A stretch of DNA of 64,000 nt. Origin: Phylloscopus collybita. Its lineage: Eukaryota; Chordata; Aves; Passeriformes; Phylloscopidae. This document shows positions 32,900-43,115 of the stretch, one piece after another; position 1 is the first letter of the stretch; every line of letters starts with the position of its first letter. A program made the position numbers and the translations under genes. Location of the stretch: NCBI GenBank assembly GCA_027886175.1, contig JAJNNQ010000101.1, forward strand, positions 124,001-188,000. The letters run 5' to 3'. The notes below the pieces were generated by a model that made no database searches, was not told the DNA's origin, and worked only from the letters and a program-made list of their open reading frames with translations.

Positions 32900-33476
32900 T
32901 GTTGGGGAGGATGAAGTAGCTAGGCCCTGCAGAGATAATTTAATAGTAAAAGATTCTAAAAGTATGAAACCCACAAGAGGAATAGAATTAAAAGCAAAGT
33001 TTGAACTGTTAAGTTGCTGGACAGGAAGAAGGTGATTAAGCAGCTGAAAGGGCTTGGCTGGGTGAGTCAGTGACACCCCTGCCAAGACAAAAGGATGAAT
33101 AAAGGGTTGGACCTTCTCAGGTATCAGGGATAAGGTGGTTTCACAGGATTTTGGTCTGTAGAGTAGTATTGTAATGCTGTAGTTCCCATAGGCTGTATGT
33201 AGATTCTGTAGGTTTTGTATCTAGAGGTGATTGGTTGATGCTCATTAGAATATTCACGATAGAAAGGGTTAAAATGGGATGTAACAAGGAGCTCGGGCTC
33301 TTTTTTTGCACCCTCTCTTTGTGTGCCTTCCCTTGGACCCTCTTGGACTTTGCACTGGATCCCTGGACCCTTCCCCAGTCAGGCTGCCTCCCCACGACCA
33401 ATAAAGCACGTGTTCCAAAGAGCATCCTGATCTTCAGATCATCTCTCTCGTCAGAAAACCAACATGTTTTCTAATA
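32900..33476 (+). mobile_element. Solo LTR, family G (577 bp, 6-bp TSD)
   Basis: TGCCAG at 32,894-32,899 and at 33,477-33,482. Opens TGTTGGGGAGGATGAAGTAG. It carries ACCAATAAAGCACG near the 3' end and ends TTTTCTAATA. It lies head-to-head with the minus G copy only 130 bp upstream, and each has its own TSD, so they are independent insertions. Confidence 0.85.
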
Positions 33477-33490
33477 TGCCAGCATCCCTG

Positions 33491-34383
33491 TGTCAGGGTT
33501 TTCCCCCTGATCCCAGCCCTGCAGGCCTGTGAGTTTGCAAGAAATGTTTTATAAGCTTTAGTTATGAATATAGTATAGAGTTTTTTATATTGTAAGTTTA
33601 GTATAGTTTGAACACCTTAAAAGGGCCTCTCGTCCTAGAATGTATTCTTATCCTAGTTTGATAAGAGTTTCTAGGACAACTGGAGTCTCTGCCTGGAGAC
33701 TCTTTCTTATTGGCTCCTTTTTGTTTCATTTTTGTGTTATGCATAATTTTTTTTTTTGTCCATCATGGAATTTTTATTTTTAAAGTCCAAGAGCTTTGGC
33801 CACTAGTTGGCAAGACTTTCTTAAGACCACTCCCAAACCCGTGTTGGATTTGTTAGAATTTAAGTAACTTAGTTGACATGTAGTGTTTGAATTGTTCTGT
33901 TGGTTTGTATAATTGTATCCACCCCCTGGACTGTGTTGTAGAAAACCACCCTGCGATGTTGCCACGCTTCGTGCCTACCATGGTTTGGTTTTGGGGAATT
34001 CTGTTCCCAGGCACCTTCTTGGTACACAAGGTCACACAATGTAAACTACCTTGTGTTTCCACATTCCTTCCCAGAGGAGGGACTTGGTGTGGTGGTCTCT
34101 GGAACTGACCAATGGTTCCCAAAGGTCCCACCTCTAAGGTGGGCACATCTAGAAAAGCATAAAAATGGTAGAGAAATAAACCATGGGCCCCTTCCCTGCA
34201 AGGGGCCACGCAGCCTCTTCTGAATCACTCCCTGCCTCCTTCATTGTGTCCCACAGCGACACTGCAGCCCAGGCTCGGGGTCTCTCTCTGAGGCACTGGC
34301 CTGAGGCTGGGGGATCCCCTGACCCCCCCTAAATAAAACCTCTGTTTTCTGGAAGCCTTGGAGGGTCCCCTCTTTTTACCACA
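33491..34383 (+). mobile_element. LTR-like element H with a family E insertion
   Basis: Opens TGTCAGGGTTTTCCCCCTGA and ends CCTCTTTTTACCACA, with CTAAATAAAACCTC near the 3' end. Removing the E copy at 33,957-34,261 leaves about 580 bp. No TSD is seen for H, so the boundaries are provisional. Confidence 0.5.
33957..34261 (+). mobile_element. LTR family E (305 bp) nested in H
   Basis: Opens TGTTGCCACGCTTCGTGCC and ends GTGTCCCACAGCGACA, with GAAATAAACC as a poly-A-like signal. Left CTGCGA and right CTGCAG are a degraded 6-bp TSD (four of six match). Same length as the E copy at 48.1 kb. Confidence 0.78.
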
Positions 34384-34535
34384 GCCATGACAGTGTGAGC
34401 CAAACTGCCTGTGAGCCAAGACCCCACCAATGAGTATTGCTGTAGGGTATCAGAGCTGCTGGGGGACCAAGCTGAACACCAAGATGGGCCAGAACCAGGT
34501 ACACACCCCAGCACAGGCTGGAGCTGGAGCTGGAG
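34384..34535. other. Unique sequence
   Basis: Short spacer with a CTGGAG triplication next to the F element. Confidence 0.3.
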
Positions 34536-35205
34536 TCTTGGGGTCTCTGCTGCCTGAGAATGAGGGTGGTCACTGCTCTTGGTCCTTCGGGAAGCCCCGA
34601 GCCACCCACAGAAAAGATGAGGAGTCTTCAGATGTTCTTTTTCTGAGTTTTCCTCCTTGTTTATTTTATCTTATCTCTACACTTTTCTCTGAGCTCTGCC
34701 AAGGTCTGGACAGCACGGGCAACAGGTGATGACTGCCCGCCTGCCCACGGCTCGTCATCTTATATACAGATAATTGCGTGTACATTATTTACAATTGTGA
34801 CCCAATGCATGCACTTGACACTAAACAGGTGTTTTCTGCTTTGACCCAATCCCTCTAAATCTACTTCATGTCATCACCACTGTGCAAAATGGAGATGAAG
34901 AAGAAGGAGAAGACTCCAGGGTAACACCCAGAATCTTCTATCTTGTCTCTGGTCTTTCTTATCTTAAAGCCCCTAATGTGAAAATATTAATACTTTCTAT
35001 TACCTTCAAGGGCTTGCAATTCTTCTCATAATGTTGGTAATTTTTTCCCATGGGCTATAATCGAGACCCCTGCCTGTCTGGGGTTCATGCCAGGGTTTGT
35101 AACCCCCCTGCACATATCTCAGACCCCCCCTGTACAGGTTTTAAACTTCTCTGTACAGGTTTCTGCTCGTCCAGGGTTTCCAAAGGAAAACCCTGTACTC
35201 CTACA
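34536..35205 (-). mobile_element. LTR family F, short-seed copy
   Basis: Reverse complement aligns along its length with 42,227-43,115. Shared strings include TTTAGAGGGATTGGGTCA, AATTGTAAATAAT and CATCTGAAGACTC. It retains a simple CTTCTCCTTCTTCTTCATCT where the sister copy has a large array. CTGGAG flanks both sides, but that motif is repeated locally, so the TSD is weak. Confidence 0.68.
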
Positions 35206-35735
35206 CTGGAGCAGCTCGGGCGGCGCGGTGGAAACCTGGCGCGCGCGGGGCCGGGCGCCGTTGGGCCCTTTCAGCTCGGCCCTCAGCTGTGCTCATTTTT
35301 TTGTCACCATATTGGGGCAAGCCGGGCTGTTTTGTCACTCCCCGCTAATCTGACATCTGATGTCTGCCTCGCAGCATTGTCTGCGGCACAGCTGGACCCG
35401 GCCCAGCAACACCCACCGCACTTGCACCCTTTAATTCTCATTTCCCAGCGCTCGGGGCCTTGTGTGTGGGAGGCCGAAGGGGCTGGGAAAAATCAATTAC
35501 TGCTGCCACGGCCCCCGGCACCCACTGTGCACGGGCAGGTACAAGAGGGAGCGGCGTGGGGACGGTGCTGCTGCCCCTTGGCACAAGGTGTGGGGGGCTG
35601 AGCTTGACCAGTTAAACCAGTGAGTTAAACTGGGGGAGCACCTCAGCGGCTCCCAAAATGTTGTGGGAGCAGCTTTGCTTGTGCAGCCTGCTCACCGCCG
35701 CTGCCTCACCTGGCCAGGGGTGGCCTCCAGAGCAG
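35206..35735. promoter_or_regulatory. Candidate conserved GC-rich non-coding element
   Basis: Contains CGGGCTGTTTTGTCACTCCC, CGCTAATCTGACATCTGATG and CACTTGCACCCTTTAATTCT, with CpG-rich flanks (CCTGGCGCGCGCGGGGCCGG). No convincing coding frame. Confidence 0.4.
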
Positions 35736-36655
35736 CTTTTAGTTCTGTTTCTTTTAGTCCTGCTCCTTTTAGTTCTGCCCCTTTTAGTTCTGCCCCTTTC
35801 AGTTTTGCTCCTTCTAGTCCTGCTCATTTTAGTTCTGCCTCTTTTAGTTCTGCCCCTTTTAGTTCTGCTCCTTTTAGTTTTGCTCCTTCTAGTCCTGCTC
35901 ATTTTAGTTCTGTCCCTTTCAGTTCTGCTCCTTCTAGTTCTGCTCCTTCTAGTTCCGCTCCTTTTAGTCCTGCTCCTTTTAGTTCTGCCCCTTCTAGTTC
36001 AGCTCTTTCTAGTTCTGTTTCTTTTAGTTCTGTCCCTTCTAGTCCTGCTCCTTCCAGTTCTGCTCCTTTTAGTTCTGCCCCTTTTCATTCTGCCCCTTCT
36101 AGTCCTGCTCATTTTAGTTCTGCCCCTTCTAGTTCTGCTCCTTTTAGTTCTGCCCCTTCTAGTTCTGCCCCTTTTCATTCTGCCCCTTCTAGTCCTGCTC
36201 ATTTTAGTTCTGCCCCTTCTAGTTCTGCCCCTTTTCATTCTGCCCCTTCTAGTCCTGCTCATTTTAGTTCTGCCCCTTTTAGTTCTACCCCTTCTAGTTC
36301 TGCTCCTTTTAGTTCTGTTTCTTTTAGTTCTGCCCCTTCTAGTTCTGCCCCTTTTAGTTCTGCTCCTTTTAGTCCTGTTCATTTTAGTCCTGCTCCTTTT
36401 AGTCCTGCTCCTTCTAGTTCTGTTTCTTTTAGTTCTGCCCCTTCTAGTTCTGCCCCTTTCAGTTCTGCTCCTTTTAGTTCTGCTCCTTTTAGTTCTGCCC
36501 CTTTCAGTTCTACCCCTTCTAGTTCTGCTCATTTTAGTTCTGCCCCTTTTCATTCTGCCCCTTCTAGTCCTGCTCATTTTAGTTCTGCCCCTTCTAGTTC
36601 TGCCCCTTTTAGTTCTGCCCCTTTTAGTTCTCTTTCTTTTAGTTTTACTTCTTTT
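35736..36655 (+). repeat. 15-bp minisatellite, about 61 units
   Basis: Units TTTTAGTTCTGCCCC, TTCTAGTTCTGCTCC and TTTTAGTCCTGCTCA keep a strict 15-bp phase. As 15 is a multiple of three with no stops in several phases, frames of 377 and 423 codons (L/V-rich or S/A/P-rich) arise without being genes. The array sits between two candidate regulatory blocks. Confidence 0.95.
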
Positions 36656-37300
36656 TCACTCCCGTTTCTCTCCCCGCGCCGTGGCTGCCGCAGCCCGGCG
36701 GCGCGGCGGGGCTCGATTATCCCGGTTATTAGCGGGAATCTCGAGTTGGATCTTTCAGGGGAAGGCAGCGAGGTGTCAGTTGTTAACTTAACACAGCTCT
36801 GCAGCGGGGCTGAGAGCTCGGGTCGTGACCTTATAATGGCCAACCAGCCTATTAGTTTAGCAAAGCCGGGCTCAAATGTCATTTCAGCACCCGCCGGATG
36901 CTTGAATTTATTACCCAGGAAGCTCCTGACTTGAAAACGATAGGATTCCTGCTCCACCAGCTGCTGGAAGTCCCCCTTTTTCAAAAATAATAGCCACAAA
37001 TCCGCACTTTCAAAGTTCTTAACTGGTGGGGTGACCTGTGGTGAACGAGGAGGCCGAGCAGGTAGAGCAGAACCTGCAGCCTCCAGGGGCAGCGGGGTGG
37101 GGGAAAGGCAGGATAAAGGCAAAAAAAAATGCCAATCAAATCGAAATGATGAGCCCATTAAAGAAGGGTTTTCATTCGGGCCTCACCTTCCGCGGCGCTC
37201 ACATTTTTGTGGTTAAAACCCACAGCGAGCAAACTCTGCCCCTTCCTCGCCCTCCCTCCCAGTATTAATTCCTGATATTTTGTGATCATTTTAGTCCAGG
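36656..37300. promoter_or_regulatory. Candidate conserved non-coding element block
   Basis: Contains TGTTAACTTAACACAGCTCT, CAACCAGCCTATTAGTTTAG, TCAAATGTCATTTCAGCACC and CTTGAATTTATTACCCAGGA. Sequence is complex and AT-balanced with no coding signature. Confidence 0.5.
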
Positions 37301-37319
37301 GGGGAAAAGGGGGAAAAAG

Positions 37320-37360
<41 letters not shown>

Positions 37361-37396
37361 AGAAGAGAGCGAGAGAGAGGGAGAGAGAGAGGAAAA
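37301..37396 (+). repeat. Poly-A followed by (GA)n
   Basis: About 38 A, then GAGAGAGAGGGAGAGAGAGA. Confidence 0.93.
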
Positions 37397-37846
37397 AACC
37401 CGACCAAAAAAATCTCGCTGCATTCAGTCCCCTGAGAATGTTGGGTCGAGTTTTTTGATCCCTGTTGCTCATTGATTTGAGGGCTGATGTAGTGCAAGGG
37501 GTCCCTATTAGTGGCGTCTGTCACTGCTGTAATGTTTTTGTTATTTTTCCTCATTTGTTCGCTCTGACATCATGTCATTACAGAATGGTGCTGTTCAGGC
37601 CCTGCCTTGGCTGTTCGTTAGCGTGTGTTTAATGAGCAGCTTAATTGAGCTGTCTACTAGGCCACCTGTCACCCTCCGGACTTATTAACATACTAATGGC
37701 CTGACATTGTCCTCGCTGACAGGCAACAGGGTTTACTGATTTGATGTCTGGACATGGGGATTTTATGCAGGAATGAGAGAGGATATTGGGAAGGAGGTTT
37801 AAAAACGCAAATTAACTCTTTGGTATCTCCGTATTTATGGCTGGCT
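37397..37846. promoter_or_regulatory. Strongest candidate conserved non-coding element of the window
   Basis: About 450 bp of uninterrupted complex sequence, including TTGATTTGAGGGCTGATGTA, GCTCTGACATCATGTCATTA, TTTAATGAGCAGCTTAATTG, TTATTAACATACTAATGGCC and GGTTTACTGATTTGATGTCT. Many ATTA/TAAT cores, a TGACATCA-type site and no open frame. The composition contrasts sharply with flanking poly-A tracts. Confidence 0.55.
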
Positions 37847-37885
37847 CGGGGGAAAAAAAAAAAAAAAAAAAAAAAGAAAAAAAAG
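37847..37885 (+). repeat. Poly-A tract
   Basis: A-run interrupted by a single G. Confidence 0.92.
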
Positions 37886-38290
37886 TTCAACACAAAGTAG
37901 CTGGAGTGGGGAAGGGGGGGAAGCGGCCCTGCTTAGCCAGAGCCACTTTGTCATCGGTGGCAGCACGTTTGTGCAGGGGAAAATCTGCTTGGGGTAAGAG
38001 GAGCGGGCTTTGCTTCTATTACAGTATTATTGTTGGGGCTGCTTCAAAGGAGAAATCTCCTTAAGCCGGCAGGAAAGTTTTGTGACTGGGCTTTTCTCCA
38101 CTGTGGCTAAACAAGTGAAAGGCACGAAATTTTCCAGTGAAGGGATTTAAGCGCACGACATTGTCCCCACCTTTTTAAAGCCAGATGAGGACATTCAGCA
38201 CTGGGCTGGGCTCTGAAGGTTCAAAGGAGTGCCTTAAGTGCGTGCAAGCTTAATAAAAACGCTTGTTTTGCTTTGCTGGCTTCTGCTGGT
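37886..38290. promoter_or_regulatory. Candidate conserved non-coding element
   Basis: Contains TTCTATTACAGTATTATTGT, TGTGGCTAAACAAGTGAAAG and CAAGCTTAATAAAAACGCTT. Complex and non-coding. Confidence 0.4.
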
Positions 38291-38651
38291 GGTGCTGGTG
38301 GTTGTTGTTGTTGTTGGGTGGGTTCTCCCCCGGCCCGGGAGAAGCAGACCTTCTGTCGCAGCAGCAGACAGAGCCGGGCTTTGCAGCAGATCCCACATCC
38401 AGATGGGGCCGGCCCTAAGCCCAGCCCAGCCCCAAATCCACCTGGGTGGGCAAGCCCTGGCTGTGGGTGCTGGGGTTTGTTCTCCCTGCAGGGAAAGGTT
38501 GGAGCTGGGGCTTCTTGCAGAGCCCAGAGGGGACAGAGCATCCGGGGGTGAAGCCCTGAGGAGCAGTTTGGGGAGGAGCACCAGGACCTTGCCCAGCAGC
38601 CTGAGCAGCCACCAGGAGCCACCCAAGGGGGGTGACACAGTGACCAAGGAG
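38291..38651. other. GC-rich unique sequence
   Basis: Short (TTG)n near 38,305-38,320, then unique sequence up to the J element. Overlapping open frames lack domains. Confidence 0.3.
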
Positions 38652-39490
38652 GGCACCGAGGCACCAAAGGGGAGCCACGTGCCCACAGACAGAGTCAGTC
38701 ACATTTCATGATAATCAATCCTTTACAGGAGGAAAACCAGATAAGAATTATCAGGGAATCCAATAATTCCACAGAGAACTGTTCCACGATGAACCATTGG
38801 TGCCTCCTGGCAACCTGGAAGGATTTTGTTCTGTCAGAAGGTTCGAGGTTCAGAGTTTCAGGCAGAAAAGCTCCCAAAGTTCATCAAGTCTCTCCTGCGG
38901 GCTTGGTTAATTTGTTTGCTGCTCAGGTGATGGCAGGAGCTGGGGGAGCCCTTGGGCTTGGAGCCCTGGGCAGTGAGGATTGCAGCTCCCTGTGCTGCCA
39001 GGCACTGAGCCCCAAGCAAACCCTGCATCCCACCTGAGGCCCTGCAGGAGGCTCCCAAAATTGAGGGGCAGCGCTGGGATTGTGGGGCTGGGCTTGGCAT
39101 GGAAGTGTGTGACAGCACAGGGGGCCAAACTCCCAGCTGAAGGGTTGAGAAGGCAGGAATAGACAGAAAGCAGGGTGGAGGGCTCAGGGCAGAGGCTGAG
39201 CCCTTCTTTTCCACCTTCTTCTCCATGGGCTGGGTGGGGTTTGGTGATTGGAGAGAAAAGTGGCCTTGCGGGCCAGGGGGGGTTGGGTGTTGGGGTAAAA
39301 GTAAAAATAACTGAGGGGTCATCTCTTAATTGGGCAGTTTGTGCTTGACAGGCCTTGTAGAGAGAGAGATGGGGCCATTTTTAGTTTGTTAGCAGAAGTG
39401 CTGTAGCACCCACAGCTTGTGAGACTGTGACATGGATAAGAATTGATAAACACCTGAATCCAAACACGAAATCTGATCTGGCTCATTCAG
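38652..39490 (+). mobile_element. Repeat family J copy, inverted twin of 8.74-9.60 kb
   Basis: Begins ACCAAGGAGGGCACCGAGGC and contains GAATTGATAAACACCTG near its other end. By eye only scattered single-base differences separate it from the reverse complement of 8,770-9,597. Its minus-strand frame (38,858-39,322) repeats the 122-residue peptide of the twin. Confidence 0.65.
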
Positions 39491-40102
39491 ACCTGACTCT
39501 GTCAGAAAATAGAACATAAAAGCAACATCTGGAACACAAACTGCTGGGCACATCCTGCACTGAACCCAGGACAGGGACCCCGAGGGATTCCCTGTGCCAG
39601 GAGCAGGGAGCCCAGACCCAGAGGACCCCGAGGGATTCCCTTTTCCCGTGTCCTGGAGCAGGAGTTCTGCAGGCGCTGGCAACCCCAGGGAGCCTCAGGA
39701 AAGTGGCAGCCAGGCCCTACTGGTGCCATGGGCAGGGGAGGTTTTTGGGATGAAACCTCCCCTGCCCATGAATGATTTCACAGCTGCCAGAGTTCCTCAT
39801 GGGAAAGGAATGTCTGCTTCCTCTGGGTCCCAGACTGAGGGGGCCTGAGGAGCCACCCTCCCCTCAGCAAACCAACCCCTCCTGGAGCTCACTGCTCTTT
39901 CTCACTGGGTGCTTTCTTTTGGGAAGGGGTGGATCCGACTCCACAGCCTCTTTTCCACTGAAAAAAAAACACCCCAAGGATTTTGCTGCAGCTGAGCCTC
40001 TGCATCCCCTGTGCCAGAGAGAACCAGACACCCCCAGAGCACAAACACCTTCCCACACAGATGGGGGGGTGGGCACAAGCCTGGATTTCCTGACACCTCG
40101 GG
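39491..40102. other. Unique sequence with a perfect hairpin
   Basis: Contains a duplicated GACCCCGAGGGATTCCCT (about 39,577 and 39,624) and the palindrome listed at 39,727-39,770. No gene seen. Confidence 0.3.
39727..39770. repeat. Perfect 18-bp inverted repeat with 8-nt loop
   Basis: CATGGGCAGGGGAGGTTT, loop TTGGGATG, then AAACCTCCCCTGCCCATG. All 18 positions pair. Confidence 0.95.
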
Positions 40103-40862
40103 TGTTTTGGTTTGGACAGACAGGTATCTACCAGGGAAAGCTGGAGTTTCCCTTGGAATGGAGAATGTAAACCCCTCACCCCCTCCAAATTATCATTTTG
40201 CAATTCAGGACTTTCAGGCAAAGATTTGGGAATAGGAATAACAGTTCTTTACCAGGAATGTTAACAATACAAATGGAGTCAAAAACAAAACCACCCAACC
40301 AAACCAGCAAACAAACAAACAACAATTTTGGAGAACCCTGACAGAGTCAGAGCTCCAACCTGACACCCTGTGGGTCAGGGGGTTGGGAGCAGCCCACAGT
40401 GAGTCCTCCTGGAGTGGCAGAGGTGGTTCTGGTGGAGCAGAGATGATCCTGAGAGAAAAGGGCCCAGGGATGGTGAGGAGAGGATCTGGTGATGATGAGA
40501 TGGGGTCTGGTGATGGTGAGATGAGGCCCAGTCTTCCTCTCAGAAATCAGGTGAAAGCTGGATGTTTTCCTGTCCCTGTGTCTCAGTTTTATCCAGTTAG
40601 AAACTGCCTGCCCCCCACACTGCCAGGGGGATGTGATGCATCTCACCACAGGAGGATGGAATGTGGCTGCACCCTCTGGGGAGGGTACAGTTTGGGGAGG
40701 TGTTAATGGCCCACAGTCAGAAGGCATCCGGCCCTCTCCCTGCCCCACCACCCCGAGTTACAGGAGATAAAGAAAAAAAACAAACAAAAAAACCCAACAT
40801 CTCCACAACTGCTTTTAACAGATGAAATAGAATACACATTCTTGGTTCTGTAACCCAAGACA
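40103..40862 (+). mobile_element. Solo LTR, family A (760 bp, perfect 5-bp TSD)
   Basis: TCGGG at 40,098-40,102 and again at 40,863-40,867. Opens TGTTTTGGTTTGGACAGACA and ends GTTCTGTAACCCAAGACA. The clearest TSD for this family. Confidence 0.92.
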
Positions 40863-41175
40863 TCGGGAAGTATCCAGGTGAGCCTGGATGCAGCTGAGAA
40901 CAGGAAACGCCTGGGAACAAGGAGCTAAAGAGAAATCCCCTTCTTCCAGGACACCTTCTCACACCAAAGGGCTTCCCCATCCTTCCATGGACCTTCAGCT
41001 CCTCCCAGGGCTCAGGAAGGTCCTTCCCTGCTGCCCCGGGGCCACTGGGGACTCTGCAGTGCTGGGCAGTGCCTGGTGGCTCCAGAGGGAGGATCTGCCA
41101 CGGACTGAGGGATGTGCAGGGAAAGGCTCTGCCCTGCCATGGAGGGCTTGGGGTTGATAAAAAAGGTTGGGCTTG
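40863..41175. other. Unique sequence
   Basis: No feature recognised. Confidence 0.3.
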
Positions 41176-41690
41176 TGATGGTGCCTTCAGTTTTATCTTT
41201 GCTGCATTTCAGGTTCTGTGCTGCCCAGGGCTGCAGCTCTCAGCCTCACACTCAGGGTCACTCAGCTCTGCACAGAGCAGGGACACAAAACAAATCCTGC
41301 TCCTGCTGCACCCCAAGCACAGCTGGGACAAGTGTTCAGGCCCCAGAGCACAAACAAGGGTGGCTGCAGAGAGAAAACAAGAAGGGTGGGACTGCAGAAC
41401 CTGCAGCTGGAACTGGACAATTCAACCCCAATGTGCAAATGGACCAGAACTGATCAAAGTGTGAGATCTCGTGACCAGGGGTCCATTTTGTGTCCATTTT
41501 GTGTCCATTTTGGGTCCATTTTGTGACCATTTTGGGTCCCTTTTGTGACCATTTTGGATCTATCTCGGGTGTAGCCCTGACCAGGCCCTGTCCTGCCCAA
41601 GGTGCATCCTTAAAGGCCTTTTAATAAATCTCTGCTTTATTCTCTGGCTCTGTCCAGTCTCTGTTCCAGCTCAGCCTTCCCAAGGCATCA
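41176..41690 (+). mobile_element. LTR family D, short copy (515 bp)
   Basis: Collinear with 12,007-13,001. Shares TTCAGGTTCTGTGCTGCCCA, AACTGGACAATTCAACCCCA and TAATAAATCTCTGCTTTATT, and ends CCCAAGGCATCA. The central CCATTTTGTGT section is only about seven units (41,480-41,565), so this is the near-ancestral state of the array. Confidence 0.72.
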
Positions 41691-41724
41691 GTGACACACA
41701 CTCAAATTCAGAATCAGGGAATCC

Positions 41725-41960
41725 ATGAATGATTTGGGTTGGAAGGGACCTCAAACCCCACCCAGTGCCACCCCTGCCCTGGCAGGGACACCTCCCACTG
41801 TCCCAGGCTGCTCCCAGCCCCAGTGTCCAGCCTGGCCTTGGGCACTGCCAGGGATCCAGGGGCAGCCACAGCTGCTCTGGGCACCCTGTGCCAGCCCTGC
41901 CCACCCTGCCAGGGAACAATTCCTGCCCTACACCTCCCCTAAATCTCCCCTTCTTCAGCT
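41725..41960 (-). mobile_element. CR1 LINE 3' fragment
   Basis: Runs from GGTTGGAAGGGACCTCAAAC through CACCTCCCACTGTCCCAGGC to CTGCCAGGGAACAATTCCTG. It includes the uninterrupted site used to interpret the LTR at 29.7 kb. Confidence 0.85.
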
Positions 41961-42226
41961 GGATTGGACAAAACTCTCTTTGGCTCTGCTGGCACTGAAG
42001 AAACACAGACAATTTGTGGGAAAAGAACAAAGAGTGCTGATGAGTTCTCCACCATCTGTTTGATTTCTGGCTGGGATCAGGAGGACCCTGCCCCCCAGAG
42101 CAGAACCCCTCCCTGCAGGGCTGCAGAGCCCAGGCACAGCCCAGGGACACCCCTGGGTGCAGCTGTGCAGGTCTGGGGGAGCAGGCATGGGAAGGGGATC
42201 AAGGACAGAGGAAGAGGAATGAAGGG
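41961..42226. other. Unique sequence
   Basis: No feature recognised. Confidence 0.25.
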
Positions 42227-43115
42227 TGTGGGAGTGCAGGGCATTCCTTTGGGTACCCTGGACAGTCAGAGACCTGAACAACAGGGTTGGAAACTGTACA
42301 GGGGGGTTTGAAACCTGTGCAGGGGGAGATGAAATCTGTACAATGGGTCTGGGGTCTGCACAGGGGGTCTGGGGTCTGTACAGGGGGTCTGGGGTCTGTA
42401 CAGGGGGGTTGCAGACCCTGGCACAGAGCCCAGGAAGGCAAGGGCTTTGACTTTAGTCCATGGGAAAAGCTTCCAACACTGAGAGAGGAATTAGAAGCCA
42501 CAAAGGTGTGATAGAGAACAGTGCAGTTTGTCATATTTGGGTTTTTAGAATAGGGGTGAGTGGGGACAAGGTGGAGGATTCTGGGCGGTGACCTGGGGTG
42601 GTGGTCTCCTTCTCCTTCTCCTTCTCCTTCTCCTTCTCCTTCTCCTTCTCCTTCTCCTTCTCCTTCTCCTTCTCCTTCTCCTTCTCCTTCTCCTTCTCCT
42701 TCTCCTTCTCCTTCTCCTCCTCCTCCTCCTCCTCCTCCTTCTTCTTCTTCTTCTTCTTCTTCTTCTTCTTCTTCTTCTTCTTCTTCTTCTTCTTCTTCTC
42801 CATCTTCTGCTGTGACGGTGGCACAAAGCAGCTTTAGAGGGATTGGGTCAGAGCAGAAATGACCTGTTTAGTACAGATTGTAGATATTGGTGTGTAATTG
42901 TAAATAATTGATAGGTAATAATCTGTATGAGAGGTGATGAGCCTCTGTTGGAGGAGGAGCCCTCACCTGATGCCCGAGCTGCTCAGACCTTGGCTGGGCA
43001 CAGAGCTAAAGAAAAGATAAATAATAAACAACACAAACAACCTTGAAAACCAAAAATCTGAAGACTCTGTTTTGTTCCTGTGTCTGGCTTGGGGCTTTTC
43101 AGAGGGCAAAGGACT
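42227..43115 (+). mobile_element. LTR family F copy enlarged by a pyrimidine array
   Basis: Opens TGTGGGAGTGCAGGGCATTC and runs to about the GGCTTGGGGCTTTTCAGAGG section. It matches the minus copy at 34.5-35.2 kb on both sides of the array. It also has a small GGGGTCTGGGGTCTGTACAG triplication at about 42,345-42,405. Confidence 0.68.
42605..42800 (+). repeat. (TCCTTC)n then (TCC)n then (TTC)n array within LTR F
   Basis: About 19 hexamers, about 7 TCC and about 21 TTC units, all pyrimidine. Its phase gives poly-L, poly-S/P, poly-S/F and poly-E/K/R frames, none of them genes. Confidence 0.97.

Noticed and set aside
34536..35205. CTGGAG flanks taken as a firm 6-bp TSD for LTR F
   Set aside because: CTGGAG is triplicated locally, so the match can arise by chance, and the implied terminus does not end in CA.
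35658..36934. 377- and 423-codon plus-strand frames (L/V-rich and S/A/P/F-rich)
   Set aside because: Products of the 15-bp array. L/V repetition mimics membrane helices but follows directly from the unit.
42531..42862. Poly-E/K, poly-R, poly-S/P and poly-L frames
   Set aside because: Pure microsatellite inside LTR F.
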